The notes under the pieces are model-generated. The model did no database searches. It worked only from the letters and a program-made list of their open reading frames with translations, and was not told the DNA's origin. From contig NZ_UWPC01000006.1 in the NCBI RefSeq assembly GCF_900604935.1, positions 62,001 to 126,000 of the forward strand: a stretch of DNA of 64,000 nt, written 5' to 3'. Every line of letters starts with the position of its first letter. Position 1 is the stretch's first letter. Below, in pieces: positions 39,262-47,123 of this stretch. The position numbers and the translations under genes were made by a program. The DNA comes from Vaginisenegalia massiliensis (GTDB taxonomy: Bacteria > Bacillota > Bacilli > Lactobacillales > Aerococcaceae).

Positions 39262-40407
39262 ATGATGCGGATTGCAATTGCGACTGAAACCTTTTTGCCG
39301 GCAACGGATGGGATTTGTACTCGTTTTGCTAATATGGCTGTGGAAATGAAGCGTATGGGCCATGAAGTCATTATTATTTCGCCTGATTTGGGAATCACTG
39401 AATATCAAGGAATTCCCGTTTATGGTATGGAGACCTTCAATTTTGCCTTGTATGGTTCGCGACCATGGGGCAAGCCAAATAAGGCCATCAAAAAGATTCT
39501 AAAAGAGTTCAAACCAGATGTGGTTCACGCTGTGAATCCATTTATTATGGTAACCTCGGCAGTTCATTATGCCAAAAAGCTCGACATTCCCTTGTTAACT
39601 TCCTATCATACCCATATTCCTAATTATTTAGATCATTACCATCTACCTTTGTTGAAGCCTTTATTATGGGAATATTTGCGTTTTTGGCACCAAGGGTCTG
39701 ATATTAATTTAACTGTTTCTGCTAGTTTAGCTCAAGAATTAGAAGAGCAAGCAATTGACGTGCATGGGGTTATGCCAAGAGGTATTGATTTAAGTCAACG
39801 CGACCCCGAATTCTTTGATCAAGACCTTTACCAAGAGCTAACCTTTGGTTTGCCTGATCAAAAATTATTGGTTTATGTAGGTCGATTAGCAGCTGAAAAA
39901 GATATTGACCAGTTGCGAGCTATCTTCAATTATCGCCACGATATTTGCTTAGCAATTGTTGGTGATGGACCAGAAAAAGAAAATCTTGAACGCCTTTTTG
40001 CTGGGACTAAGACGACATTCGTAGGCTTTAAGTTTGGACAAGAATTAGCAAAAGCTTTTGCCACAGCGGATGCGTTTATTTTCCCATCAACTTCAGAAAC
40101 GTTTGGCCTAGTTATTTCTGAAGCGATGGCATCTGGTTTACCGGTTATTGCTGCTGAAAGTGGTCCAACTTTAGAACAAATTCAGCCTTTGAAAACAGGT
40201 GTTTGCTTCGAAAGTCATAATGAAGCTAGCTTAATTGAAGCTTTGGATTGTTTAGATCAGCCATTATTGATGCAAGCAATGGGCTTGCAAGCACGAAGTG
40301 AGGCGCAAAAATATTCATGGCAAGCAGCAGCAAGCTGTCTCGTTGATTATTATGAGCAAGCCATCAATCATCATTTTGGTCAAGAAAATAACTGTAGCAA
40401 CCTTTAA
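39262..40407 (+). CDS. GT4 family glycosyltransferase, MgtA/SQD2-like
   Basis: The 381-residue protein (start 39262 or the adjacent ATG 39265, after GGGAGTG) has a GT-B fold: the N-terminal acceptor domain begins RIAIATETFLPATDGICTR, with HTHIPNYLDHY near residue 114; the nucleotide-sugar domain has LLVYVGRLAAEKD, AIVGDGPEK and the EX7E-type motif STSETFGLVISEAMASGLPV. It is close in pattern to GT4 enzymes that glycosylate diacylglycerol or make mannosyl/glucosyl lipids in Gram-positive bacteria, so a membrane glycolipid role is likely, but the sugar and acceptor are not determined. It is a single gene with its own promoter and terminator. Confidence 0.85.
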   Translation: MMRIAIATETFLPATDGICTRFANMAVEMKRMGHEVIIISPDLGITEYQGIPVYGMETFNFALYGSRPWGKPNKAIKKILKEFKPDVVHAVNPFIMVTSAVHYAKKLDIPLLTSYHTHIPNYLDHYHLPLLKPLLWEYLRFWHQGSDINLTVSASLAQELEEQAIDVHGVMPRGIDLSQRDPEFFDQDLYQELTFGLPDQKLLVYVGRLAAEKDIDQLRAIFNYRHDICLAIVGDGPEKENLERLFAGTKTTFVGFKFGQELAKAFATADAFIFPSTSETFGLVISEAMASGLPVIAAESGPTLEQIQPLKTGVCFESHNEASLIEALDCLDQPLLMQAMGLQARSEAQKYSWQAAASCLVDYYEQAINHHFGQENNCSNL

Positions 40408-40422
40408 GAGGTTGCTTTTTTT
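40396..40422 (+). terminator. Terminator overlapping the GT4 stop codon
   Basis: AGCAACCT and AGGTTGCT flank a loop that contains the TAA stop (40405-40407); seven T follow. The last three codons form the 5' arm. Confidence 0.9.
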
Positions 40423-40439
40423 ATTCCCAATCCTCTAAC

Positions 40440-40468
40440 TTTCGTAAAATGGGAGACTATAGTAGAAT
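40440..40468 (+). promoter_or_regulatory. Promoter candidate of the glutathione reductase gene
   Basis: TTTCGT (40440-40445), 17 bases, TAGAAT (40463-40468), 40 bases before the ATG. Confidence 0.4.
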
Positions 40469-40507
40469 ATATAAGCAAAATGATTGGGAAATTAGGGGAG
40501 GATAAAG

Positions 40508-41860
40508 ATGAAAGAATACGATTTGATTACCATTGGAGGGGGTTCTGGTGGCATTGCGGCTGCCAACCGTGCTGCAGAATACGGAGCTAAAGTTGCTGTC
40601 ATCGAAGCTAAGCAAATTGGTGGCACCTGTGTGAATCTAGGGTGTGTTCCGAAGAAGATTGGCTGGTATGCAGCTGGAATTAATCAAGCTATTGAGCATT
40701 ATGGACCCGGATATGGTTTTGAAGTGCAAGATAAATCTTTTGATTATGGGCAATTTTTAAAAGCGCGGCAAGCTTATATTGAGCGATCGCGCCAAGCATA
40801 CTTGCAACGCTTTAATAAAAATGACATTGATTTAATTGAAGGTTTTGCCACATTTAAGTCAGATCATATCGTCCAAGTAAATGGAGAAGACCTTTATGGA
40901 CGCCATATCATCATAGCGACAGGAGGTCGAGCGATTAAGCCAGATATCCCAGGTGCACAATGGTGCGAAACGTCAGATGACTTCTTTGCTTGGCAAAAAC
41001 TCCCAAAATCCGTTGCCATTGTAGGGGCGGGTTATATTGCTTTAGAATTAGCTAATTTGCTTAACGATTTTGGAGTAGAGACGCATTTGCTGATTCGGCA
41101 TGATCGCCCTTTGCGACAATTTGATGCTTTGTTGGGTCAAGAATGGATGCACGCGGCTAAAGCTTCAGGGATTCATCTTCACAGTCATGTAAGGATTGAT
41201 GAAGTTAAACGCGATGAAGTCAGCCAACAATTAGTCTGTTATCAAGATAATCAAGCTATTGTTCAAGTAGAGCGCGTGATTATGGCGGTCGGCCGTCAGG
41301 CTAATACTCAGCAACTAAAACTTGAAACGACACAAATTAAAGTCAATAAGGAGGGCACCATTCAAGTAGATGAGGGGCACCAAACGCATGCAAATGGTGT
41401 TTATGCGATTGGAGATGTTATTGGGAAATTGGATTTAACGCCCGTGGCAATTCGAGCAGGGCGCCAATTGGCCGAATACTTGTTTAATCAAGCGCCAAGT
41501 TCTAAGATTGATTACGATAATGTTCCTACAGTAATTTTTTCTCATCCTCCTATGGGGAGTATCGGTTTAAGTCAGGAGCAAGCTGAAGAGCGATATGGTC
41601 AAGGGCAAATTAAGGTATATCAAGCCAAATTTTATTCAATGTATGCTTCTGCTGCTTTTCACCGCGAAGCTTGTGTCTTTAAATTAATTTGTCAAGGACC
41701 TAACGAACGTATTGTCGGACTCCATGCAATCGGTCACGGGGTTGATGAGATGATTCAAGGTTTTGCTGTAGCTATAAAAATGGGAGCAACCAAGCCAGAT
41801 TTTGACGCAACGGTTGCTATTCATCCAACAGGATCAGAGGAATTTGTGACTATGCGATAG
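40508..41860 (+). CDS. gor: Glutathione-disulfide reductase
   Basis: The 450-residue flavoprotein has the FAD fingerprint GGGSGG (10-15), the redox pair CVNLGC (Cys 41, Cys 46) followed by VPKK, the NADPH loop GAGYIALELA near 171 with HDRPLRQFD downstream, the second FAD motif VYAIGDV and the C-terminal catalytic HPTGSEE. The HPTGSEE end and the Arg-rich coenzyme loop favour glutathione reductase over dihydrolipoamide or mercuric reductase. It keeps glutathione reduced for peroxide defence. No glutathione synthesis gene is nearby; many Lactobacillales import glutathione instead. AGGGGAGG precedes the ATG. Confidence 0.92.
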   Translation: MKEYDLITIGGGSGGIAAANRAAEYGAKVAVIEAKQIGGTCVNLGCVPKKIGWYAAGINQAIEHYGPGYGFEVQDKSFDYGQFLKARQAYIERSRQAYLQRFNKNDIDLIEGFATFKSDHIVQVNGEDLYGRHIIIATGGRAIKPDIPGAQWCETSDDFFAWQKLPKSVAIVGAGYIALELANLLNDFGVETHLLIRHDRPLRQFDALLGQEWMHAAKASGIHLHSHVRIDEVKRDEVSQQLVCYQDNQAIVQVERVIMAVGRQANTQQLKLETTQIKVNKEGTIQVDEGHQTHANGVYAIGDVIGKLDLTPVAIRAGRQLAEYLFNQAPSSKIDYDNVPTVIFSHPPMGSIGLSQEQAEERYGQGQIKVYQAKFYSMYASAAFHREACVFKLICQGPNERIVGLHAIGHGVDEMIQGFAVAIKMGATKPDFDATVAIHPTGSEEFVTMR

Positions 41861-42005
41861 CGACTAATGACAAATTGACTTGTTGTTTTTCATATAGTTT
41901 TACAAGTTTTGAGCATATTATTCGCATTTTCGAAGGGCATGCTTTATGATAATACTATCAAGAAGTTGATTCTTGGATAATATACTAATAGAAGAGGTGA
42001 ACAAT

Positions 42006-42242
42006 ATGATTTGGTCATTAATTGTCGGTGGTATCATTGGTTGGTTAGCTGGCCTAATTTTAGGGAAAGACATTCCTGGCGGCGTAATCGGAAACATTAT
42101 CGCCGGATTTTTAGGATCATGGCTAGGGAACCAATTCTTCGATACGATGGGACCTGTTGTAGGTGGCTTTGCTGTAATTCCATCACTTTTGGGAGCGATT
42201 ATTCTCATTTTAATTGTCTCATTTATTTTGAAAAAAGTTTAA
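42006..42242 (+). CDS. GlsB/YeaQ/YmgE family stress membrane protein
   Basis: The 78-residue protein consists of three hydrophobic, glycine-rich segments and starts at ATG 42006 after AGAGGTG. The pattern GIIGWLAGLILGK, GGVIGNIIAGFLGSWLG and a third segment before KK is that of the transglycosylase-associated (GlsB/YeaQ) family, small inner-membrane proteins induced by general stress. Its biochemical role is not known. Single gene with its own terminator. Confidence 0.9.
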   Translation: MIWSLIVGGIIGWLAGLILGKDIPGGVIGNIIAGFLGSWLGNQFFDTMGPVVGGFAVIPSLLGAIILILIVSFILKKV

Positions 42243-42259
42243 TTGAAAAATATAAGACT

Positions 42260-42293
42260 AAGCTAGGTTGTCTGTTGACACCTAGCTTTTTTT
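42260..42293 (+). terminator. Rho-independent terminator
   Basis: AAGCTAGGT and ACCTAGCTT, extended by TGTC/GACA towards the loop, then seven T. Confidence 0.9.
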
Positions 42294-42359
42294 ACTTGTC
42301 GATTACTAAAATCGAGGGTCTCATTACTGACAATATTGAAAGCTAATCGAACCATCTTA

Positions 42360-42368
42360 TGTTATAAT
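42360..42368 (+). promoter_or_regulatory. Extended -10 promoter of the FetAB-like genes
   Basis: TGTTATAAT forms an extended -10 35 bases before the ATG at 42403. TTGAAA at 42336 is 21 bases from it, too far for a standard -35. Confidence 0.5.
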
Positions 42369-42402
42369 TATTTATAATTATTCTAAACAAAGGTGGGTCG
42401 AA

Positions 42403-43122
42403 ATGATTGAGGTAGATAATATATCCATTGCGAGTGAACAAAAGACGATTTTAGGCCCGGTCAGCTTTAAGCTTGAATCAGGTGACTTCGTAGCCATTAC
42501 AGGACCATCGGGTAGTGGTAAATCGACGTTATTAAGATATTTGGCTCAGTTACATGATCCAAATTTAAAGGTTCAGGGAACTTATCGATATCAAGATAAA
42601 GCAGTAGAAGAATATTCTACTATTGAATTACGTAAAGAAATCTCCTACTGTTTTCAAACTGCCTCTTTATTTGGGCAAACAGTTAGTGATAATCTTCGTT
42701 TTCCTTTTGAGATTAGGCGGCAAAACTTTGACCAAGCTAAAGCTTTGAAATTATTAGAACGCGTTCAACTGTCGGCTGATTTTTTGGAAAAGGAAATTAA
42801 CACCTTATCTGGTGGTGAAAAACAACGAGTTGCTTTAGTACGAAATGTTTTGTTCGAACCAAAAGTATTATTACTAGATGAAGTGACGAGTGCTTTGGAT
42901 ACGAAGACGCGACATCTTGTTTGGGAGTGGTTGGACGAGTTTCGTCGTGAATCTGGGATTTCAGTTGTAATGGTAAGTCATCACGAAGAAGAACAAAACA
43001 AAGCTGATCGACGAATTGAACTTAAAGGTCAACATGATGAAGTGGATGAACAATTATCAAATGATGAGGAATCCTTAGAATCAAAATCAGGATCAGCAGA
43101 AAATGAAGAGGAAGGTGCATAA
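42403..43122 (+). CDS. ABC transporter ATP-binding protein, FetA/YbbL-like
   Basis: The 239-residue ATPase has Walker A GPSGSGKST near residue 34, the Q-loop CFQTASLFG, the signature LSGGEKQR, Walker B VLLLDEVTSALD and VSHHEEE. It pairs with the UPF0014 permease that starts four bases after its stop, the FetAB/YbbLM pair described as an iron exporter helping resistance to oxidative stress. The last 30 residues are an unusual acidic, Ser-rich tail (about half Glu/Asp) not needed for the ATPase fold. Confidence 0.87.
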   Translation: MIEVDNISIASEQKTILGPVSFKLESGDFVAITGPSGSGKSTLLRYLAQLHDPNLKVQGTYRYQDKAVEEYSTIELRKEISYCFQTASLFGQTVSDNLRFPFEIRRQNFDQAKALKLLERVQLSADFLEKEINTLSGGEKQRVALVRNVLFEPKVLLLDEVTSALDTKTRHLVWEWLDEFRRESGISVVMVSHHEEEQNKADRRIELKGQHDEVDEQLSNDEESLESKSGSAENEEEGA

Positions 43123-43125
43123 AAT

Positions 43126-43905
43126 ATGGATAATAACTTACAAGTTACCCCTATCTCTTTAACTTTAACTTTTTCCTTGGTTTTGATTGCCTTTGTTATC
43201 TCCTATAAAGAGCAACTTAAGCTTGAAAAAGATCTCATAATTGCTATGGCACGGATGGTCATTCAGCTATTGATCGTGGGTTATCTACTTGCTGGTATTT
43301 TTCGAATGAATCAGGCTTGGGTAACCCTCGCAATGGTAGCTGTGATTGTCTTTAATGCAGCTTGGAATGCGGCTCAACGGGGAAGAGGAATGGATCATGT
43401 ATTTAAAAATTCAGTGATTGCCTTAACGGTGACTTCTGCTATTACCATTATGATTTTAATCTTTTCAGGGTCGTTAAAGTTCATTCCAGCACAGATAATT
43501 CCGATTACTGGGATGATTGCCGGCAATACTATGAAAGCCATTGGCATTTGTTATCAAAATTTGAAACAGTTATTTCATGATCGACAACAGGGCGTTTTGG
43601 AGATGTTGGCGTTAGGGGCCACTCCTAAACAAGCTGCCAGTGATATCTTTCGCTTAACTATCCGGAGTGGTATGCAGCCAACCATTGATTCTGCCAAGAC
43701 GACTGGCTTGGTCTCCTTACCGGGGATGATGTCTGGATTGATGTTTGCTGGGATAGATCCTACAAAAGCTATCTTGTATCAAATTATGGTGATGTTTATG
43801 CTTGTGGGGGCTACAGCAATAGGGTCTTTTATTGCGACCTATTTATCATACAAGACATTCTTTAATCAGCGCGCTCAGTTAATGACCCATCGTCCTAAAG
43901 ATTAG
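43126..43905 (+). CDS. FetB/YbbM family (UPF0014) permease
   Basis: The 259-residue membrane protein has about seven hydrophobic segments and the UPF0014 marks: ARMVIQLLIVGYLLAGIF, FNAAWNAAQRGRG, IIPITGMIAGNTMKAIG and LGATPKQAASDIFRLTIRSGMQPTID, with the Pro-Gly-Met stretch SLPGMMSGLMFAG. With the ATPase upstream it forms a FetAB-like exporter. Iron export is the described role in E. coli; metal specificity here is inferred. Confidence 0.9.
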   Translation: MDNNLQVTPISLTLTFSLVLIAFVISYKEQLKLEKDLIIAMARMVIQLLIVGYLLAGIFRMNQAWVTLAMVAVIVFNAAWNAAQRGRGMDHVFKNSVIALTVTSAITIMILIFSGSLKFIPAQIIPITGMIAGNTMKAIGICYQNLKQLFHDRQQGVLEMLALGATPKQAASDIFRLTIRSGMQPTIDSAKTTGLVSLPGMMSGLMFAGIDPTKAILYQIMVMFMLVGATAIGSFIATYLSYKTFFNQRAQLMTHRPKD

Positions 43906-43919
43906 GACGATCTTTTTTT
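43889..43919 (+). terminator. Terminator overlapping the permease stop codon
   Basis: ATCGTCCT and AGGACGAT flank a seven-base loop, followed by CTTTTTTT. The stop TAG spans 43903-43905 in the loop and stem. Confidence 0.9.
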
Positions 43920-43946
43920 GCAAAGAAGCCATGAAAAGTCTATAAT
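43918..43946 (+). promoter_or_regulatory. Promoter of the acyl-ACP thioesterase gene
   Basis: TTGCAA (43918-43923), 17 bases, TATAAT (43941-43946). The -35 shares bases with the T-run of the preceding terminator. Confidence 0.7.
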
Positions 43947-43970
43947 ATAGGAATTGAAAGAGGTGATTAG

Positions 43971-44732
43971 GTGGATTTGAAAAATTTTAGGCAAAGGATT
44001 AACTTGTCCGAAGAGACTTCGTTGGTAAGAAACCCATTGAAGGACTTGACTGACATCATAGAGCAAGCCTTAAATATAGCCAATCAACATGATCGATTAA
44101 TTCAAGAAAGTTTAGGACTTAATTTGTTAGCCACAGGTCAGTCTTGGGTAATTACTCAATATCAAATCCGCTTAAACCATGACCTTGTTTTACCACGAGA
44201 TCTATGGATCGATACGGCAATCATTGAATTGAATCGCTTTTTTATTGTTCGACGCTTTACGGTGAGACAAGGGTCAATTGCTTATATTGAAATTGACACC
44301 CAATTTGCTCTTTTTGACCTGAATCAGCGAAAAATGGGTCGAATTAATGTTGACGATTCTCGACTGGAATACATTCTCAATCCTGCAAAGAGTCCGAGTA
44401 TCCGTGGCCTTAGGAGGCAGCTAGCTGAAACATATCAATCTGTAGCTCATGTGATTCAAGCAGAGGATATCGATGCGAATCATCATGTTAACAATTTAGT
44501 TTATTTACGGTGGGCTTTTGCCCAGTTACCGAGTTCGCGGTGGCAACAGGCTCAACTAAAGCAAGTTCAAGTCAAGTATCTGAACGAACTATTACCGTCT
44601 GACCAAGTTCAGATTGATACTCTTTTGAGGGCTGACACGTCATCAATCATAGAGGATCAAGTGGTGATTCGAAACGTTACCCAAGCTAAAGATGCTTGCA
44701 TTATTGGCTTGGAATGGCAAGAAACAAAATAG
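43971..44732 (+). CDS. Acyl-ACP thioesterase
   Basis: The 253-residue protein is a double hot-dog enzyme of the plant FatA/FatB and bacterial TE14 type, which releases free fatty acids from acyl-carrier protein. The second half begins VIQAEDIDANHHVNNLVYL, holding the expected Asp, Asn and His residues of the active site, then VQVKYLNELLPSDQVQI. The GTG start follows AGAGGTGAT. It precedes methionine aminopeptidase by 13 bases and may be co-transcribed with it. The usual role in Lactobacillales is setting membrane or secreted fatty-acid supply. Confidence 0.88.
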   Translation: MDLKNFRQRINLSEETSLVRNPLKDLTDIIEQALNIANQHDRLIQESLGLNLLATGQSWVITQYQIRLNHDLVLPRDLWIDTAIIELNRFFIVRRFTVRQGSIAYIEIDTQFALFDLNQRKMGRINVDDSRLEYILNPAKSPSIRGLRRQLAETYQSVAHVIQAEDIDANHHVNNLVYLRWAFAQLPSSRWQQAQLKQVQVKYLNELLPSDQVQIDTLLRADTSSIIEDQVVIRNVTQAKDACIIGLEWQETK

Positions 44733-44745
44733 TAAGGAGAAAATA

Positions 44746-45501
44746 ATGATTAGTTTAAAATCACAAAGAGAAATACAACAAATGACAGAATCAGGAGCTA
44801 TCTTAGCGGGCATTCACCAAGAGCTTAGAGACTTTATCAAACCAGGGGTGACAACTAAAGCTATCGATCAGTTTGTACAAACACGGATTGAAGGAGCTGG
44901 AGCAGTGGCTGCTCAAATTGGTTTTGAAGGGTATGAATATGCGACCTGTACATCGGTCAATGATGAAATTTGTCATGGTTTTCCTTCTGAGCGAGTGCTT
45001 AAGGAAGGCGATCTTGTTAAAGTGGATTTCTGTGTTGACTTGAATGGCGCTATCTCTGATTCTTGTTGGACATATGCTGTCGGTCAAGTGGACGACCGGA
45101 TTGCAGAATTGATGGAAGTGACTCGCCAAGCGATGTACGAAGGTATCAAACAGGCCGTTATTGGTAATCGGATTGGTGATATCGGGGCGGCTATTCAAGA
45201 ATATGCTGAAGCTCGTGGTTTTGGGGTAGTGCGTGATTTTATTGGTCATGGTATCGGCCCAACCATCCATGAAGAGCCGGCTGTGCCCCATTATGGGACA
45301 AAAGGGCGGGGATTGCGCTTGAAGGAAGGCATGACCATCACTATTGAACCAATGATTACGACGGGGACTTGGAAAATGTCCATGGATGATAACGGTTGGA
45401 CGGCTCGAACCCAAGATGGGGGTTATTGTGCTCAGTATGAACATTCTCTTGCGATTACCAAAGATGGTCCCGTTATTATGACTAAACAAAATGACCAATA
45501 A
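44746..45501 (+). CDS. map: Methionine aminopeptidase, type I
   Basis: The 251-residue enzyme removes N-terminal Met from new proteins. ATG 44746 after AAGGAG is used; a frame opening at 44692 overlaps the thioesterase. Metal ligands can be placed as Asp 94, Asp 105, His 168, Glu 201 and Glu 232 (VDFCVD, ISDSCW, GHGIG, IEPM, YEHS), with the substrate His 77 in CHGFP. There is no SEC-C zinc-binding tail. The gene order is not the classical secY-adk-map. Confidence 0.95.
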   Translation: MISLKSQREIQQMTESGAILAGIHQELRDFIKPGVTTKAIDQFVQTRIEGAGAVAAQIGFEGYEYATCTSVNDEICHGFPSERVLKEGDLVKVDFCVDLNGAISDSCWTYAVGQVDDRIAELMEVTRQAMYEGIKQAVIGNRIGDIGAAIQEYAEARGFGVVRDFIGHGIGPTIHEEPAVPHYGTKGRGLRLKEGMTITIEPMITTGTWKMSMDDNGWTARTQDGGYCAQYEHSLAITKDGPVIMTKQNDQ

Positions 45502-45537
45502 AAATAAGGGTTGTCACAATTGTGACAACCCTTATTT
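45502..45537. terminator. 36-base perfect palindrome, bidirectional terminator
   Basis: AAATAAGGGTTGTCACAA (45502-45519) is followed at once by its exact reverse complement (45520-45537). It lies one base after the map stop and 18 bases from the end of the convergent RidA gene, so it probably ends both transcripts, although true T-runs are short. Confidence 0.75.
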
Positions 45538-45554
45538 GATTAGTTAAAAATGAA

Positions 45555-46823
45555 TTATTTAACGACTGGAGGAGTTCCTTCAGCGTTACCAACTGTTGCG
45601 TCGATTTGAACTGAAGCACCTTTAGGTAATTCAGAAACACCAACGAAACGTAAAGCTGGTTTAGTTTCAGCAAATACAGCTGAGAATACATCTTCTACGT
45701 CAGCCATTTGACCTAAGTCAGTCATGTAAACATTGATTTTAACAACGTCAGCCATAACGTGATCAACGCTTTCGATGATAGCTTGGATGTAGTCGAAGCA
45801 TTGTTGAGCTTGTGCTTTAACATCACTTGCAACTAATTCACCCGTTGAAGCATTGATTGGTAGTTGACCAGAGATATGATTGTAGTGAGAGAAAGCAACC
45901 GTTTGGCTTGAGTAACCACATTTTGGTGCTTTATCTGTGTTGCTGTGTTCGACGATTAAACCATGACGATCTTCGATTGCTTGTGGAGGAGTTCCGTCAC
46001 CATGAGAAACAGTTGCTTCCATTTGAACAAGAGCACCCATTTCAAGAGCTGCAACAGGAACGACTGTGCGAGCTGGTAAGTAGTTAACGGCACGAGCAAT
46101 ACCAGAATCTGGTAAGAAAGTTTTGTAAACTTCGTTAACCACATCTAAGTGAGCTAAGTCAGTTAAGTAAACATTCATTTTTACAACATCGTCAAGTGGA
46201 ACATCGATGCTTTCAAGAACAGCTTTGATGTTTTTCAAACATTGGATAGCTTGTTCTTTAACATCGCCAACAACTAAGCGACCTGTTTTAGGATCGATTG
46301 GTAATTGAGCTGTTACGTTATTGTAGTGAGAGAAAGCCACTGTTTGAGTTGATAAAGCTGATACAGGAGCATTATATGTATTATTCGTTAATTTGATTAA
46401 ATCGCCTGCTTGTGGAGCGTTAGGAATAGTACCTTCACCATTAGAGATGATAACATCCATTTGCACTTTAGCGTCCATTGGTAAAGCATCAACTGCAACA
46501 ACAGTACGAGCAGGAACATATGTAGGGAAGAAGCTTGTTTGAACCATGTTAATGGTGTCAACGTCTTGGATGTCAGTGACAAAAATAGTTAAACGAACAA
46601 CATCAGTTAAGACATGATCAATGCTTTCGATAACCGCTTTTAAGTTTTCAAAACATTGAGTGGCTTGTTCTTTAATTCCTCCCTCAACTAATTGACCAGA
46701 TTTTGGATCAACTGGTAATTGAGCTGAAAAGTTATTGTAGTGTGAAAAGGCTACAGTATGAGATCCTAAAGTTTTAGGAGCAAGTTCTGTACTTCTTGCT
46801 AAGACTTCGTTATTAACGCTCAT
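45555..46823 (-). CDS. Triple-domain RidA (YjgF/YER057c/UK114) protein
   Basis: The 422-residue protein is three tandem RidA-type domains, each opening with TVAFSHYN (residues 23, 161 and 308) and followed by QLPxxxxTGxL. Ordinary RidA is about 125 residues and works as a homotrimer that deaminates reactive enamines/imines; here one chain could form the whole ring. The catalytic Arg is kept in domains 1 and 2 (PART, Arg 106 and Arg 252), but domain 3 reads PALR, putting Leu 391 at that position and Arg one place later. The conserved acidic residue after VQ is Asp 123, Glu 269 and Asp 408. AAAGGAG precedes the ATG. It is a single gene with a candidate operator upstream. Confidence 0.9.
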   Translation of the reverse strand: MSVNNEVLARSTELAPKTLGSHTVAFSHYNNFSAQLPVDPKSGQLVEGGIKEQATQCFENLKAVIESIDHVLTDVVRLTIFVTDIQDVDTINMVQTSFFPTYVPARTVVAVDALPMDAKVQMDVIISNGEGTIPNAPQAGDLIKLTNNTYNAPVSALSTQTVAFSHYNNVTAQLPIDPKTGRLVVGDVKEQAIQCLKNIKAVLESIDVPLDDVVKMNVYLTDLAHLDVVNEVYKTFLPDSGIARAVNYLPARTVVPVAALEMGALVQMEATVSHGDGTPPQAIEDRHGLIVEHSNTDKAPKCGYSSQTVAFSHYNHISGQLPINASTGELVASDVKAQAQQCFDYIQAIIESVDHVMADVVKINVYMTDLGQMADVEDVFSAVFAETKPALRFVGVSELPKGASVQIDATVGNAEGTPPVVK

Positions 46824-46907
46824 GCATAAATTCTCCTTTAAATGTTAATTGAATTGAATCCTTTTAGTTTAAAGTAAGCGCAATTTAACCGTTAAACAAA
46901 AGTATCC

Positions 46908-46926
46908 TGTAACCAAGACGGTTACA
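46908..46926. promoter_or_regulatory. Candidate operator upstream of the triple RidA gene
   Basis: TGTAACC-AAGAC-GGTTACA is a perfect 7-base inverted repeat, about 85 bases before the RidA start. On the minus strand GATACT (46905-46900) just downstream could be a -10. The rest of the 300-base gap (46824-47123) holds TATACT on the minus strand at 46939-46934 and the galU terminator; no gene is seen. Confidence 0.5.
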
Positions 46927-47064
46927 AACCGAGTATAACAAAATTCCGACGTTAAGAATGGGAGGGATTTCTCATCCAATCTTTTTCTAGAGTTCTTTAT
47001 TTGAATCTGGAGAACTTTATCTTAGAAAATATTTGGCTAGTCAAAATAACAAGAAAATAATATA

Positions 47065-47112
47065 AAAAAAGCGACATTAAAGACGGATAATTGTCAGTAA
47101 AGTCGCTTTTAT
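47065..47112 (-). terminator. Terminator of the galU operon
   Basis: AAAAGCGAC and GTCGCTTTT form the outer stem; on the minus strand the hairpin is followed by TTTTTTTATA. Confidence 0.8.
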
Positions 47113-47123
47113 ATTTATTCTAA

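Noticed and set aside
41918-42208. 96-codon minus-strand frame over the GlsB-like gene
   Set aside because: Opposite a well-recognised small membrane protein; Pro/Ser/Ile-rich shadow with no ribosome site.
44803-45498. 231-codon antisense frame opposite methionine aminopeptidase
   Set aside because: It is exactly opposite a gene with all catalytic residues, has no ribosome binding site, and its translation is rich in Ser/His/Asn typical of a shadow frame.
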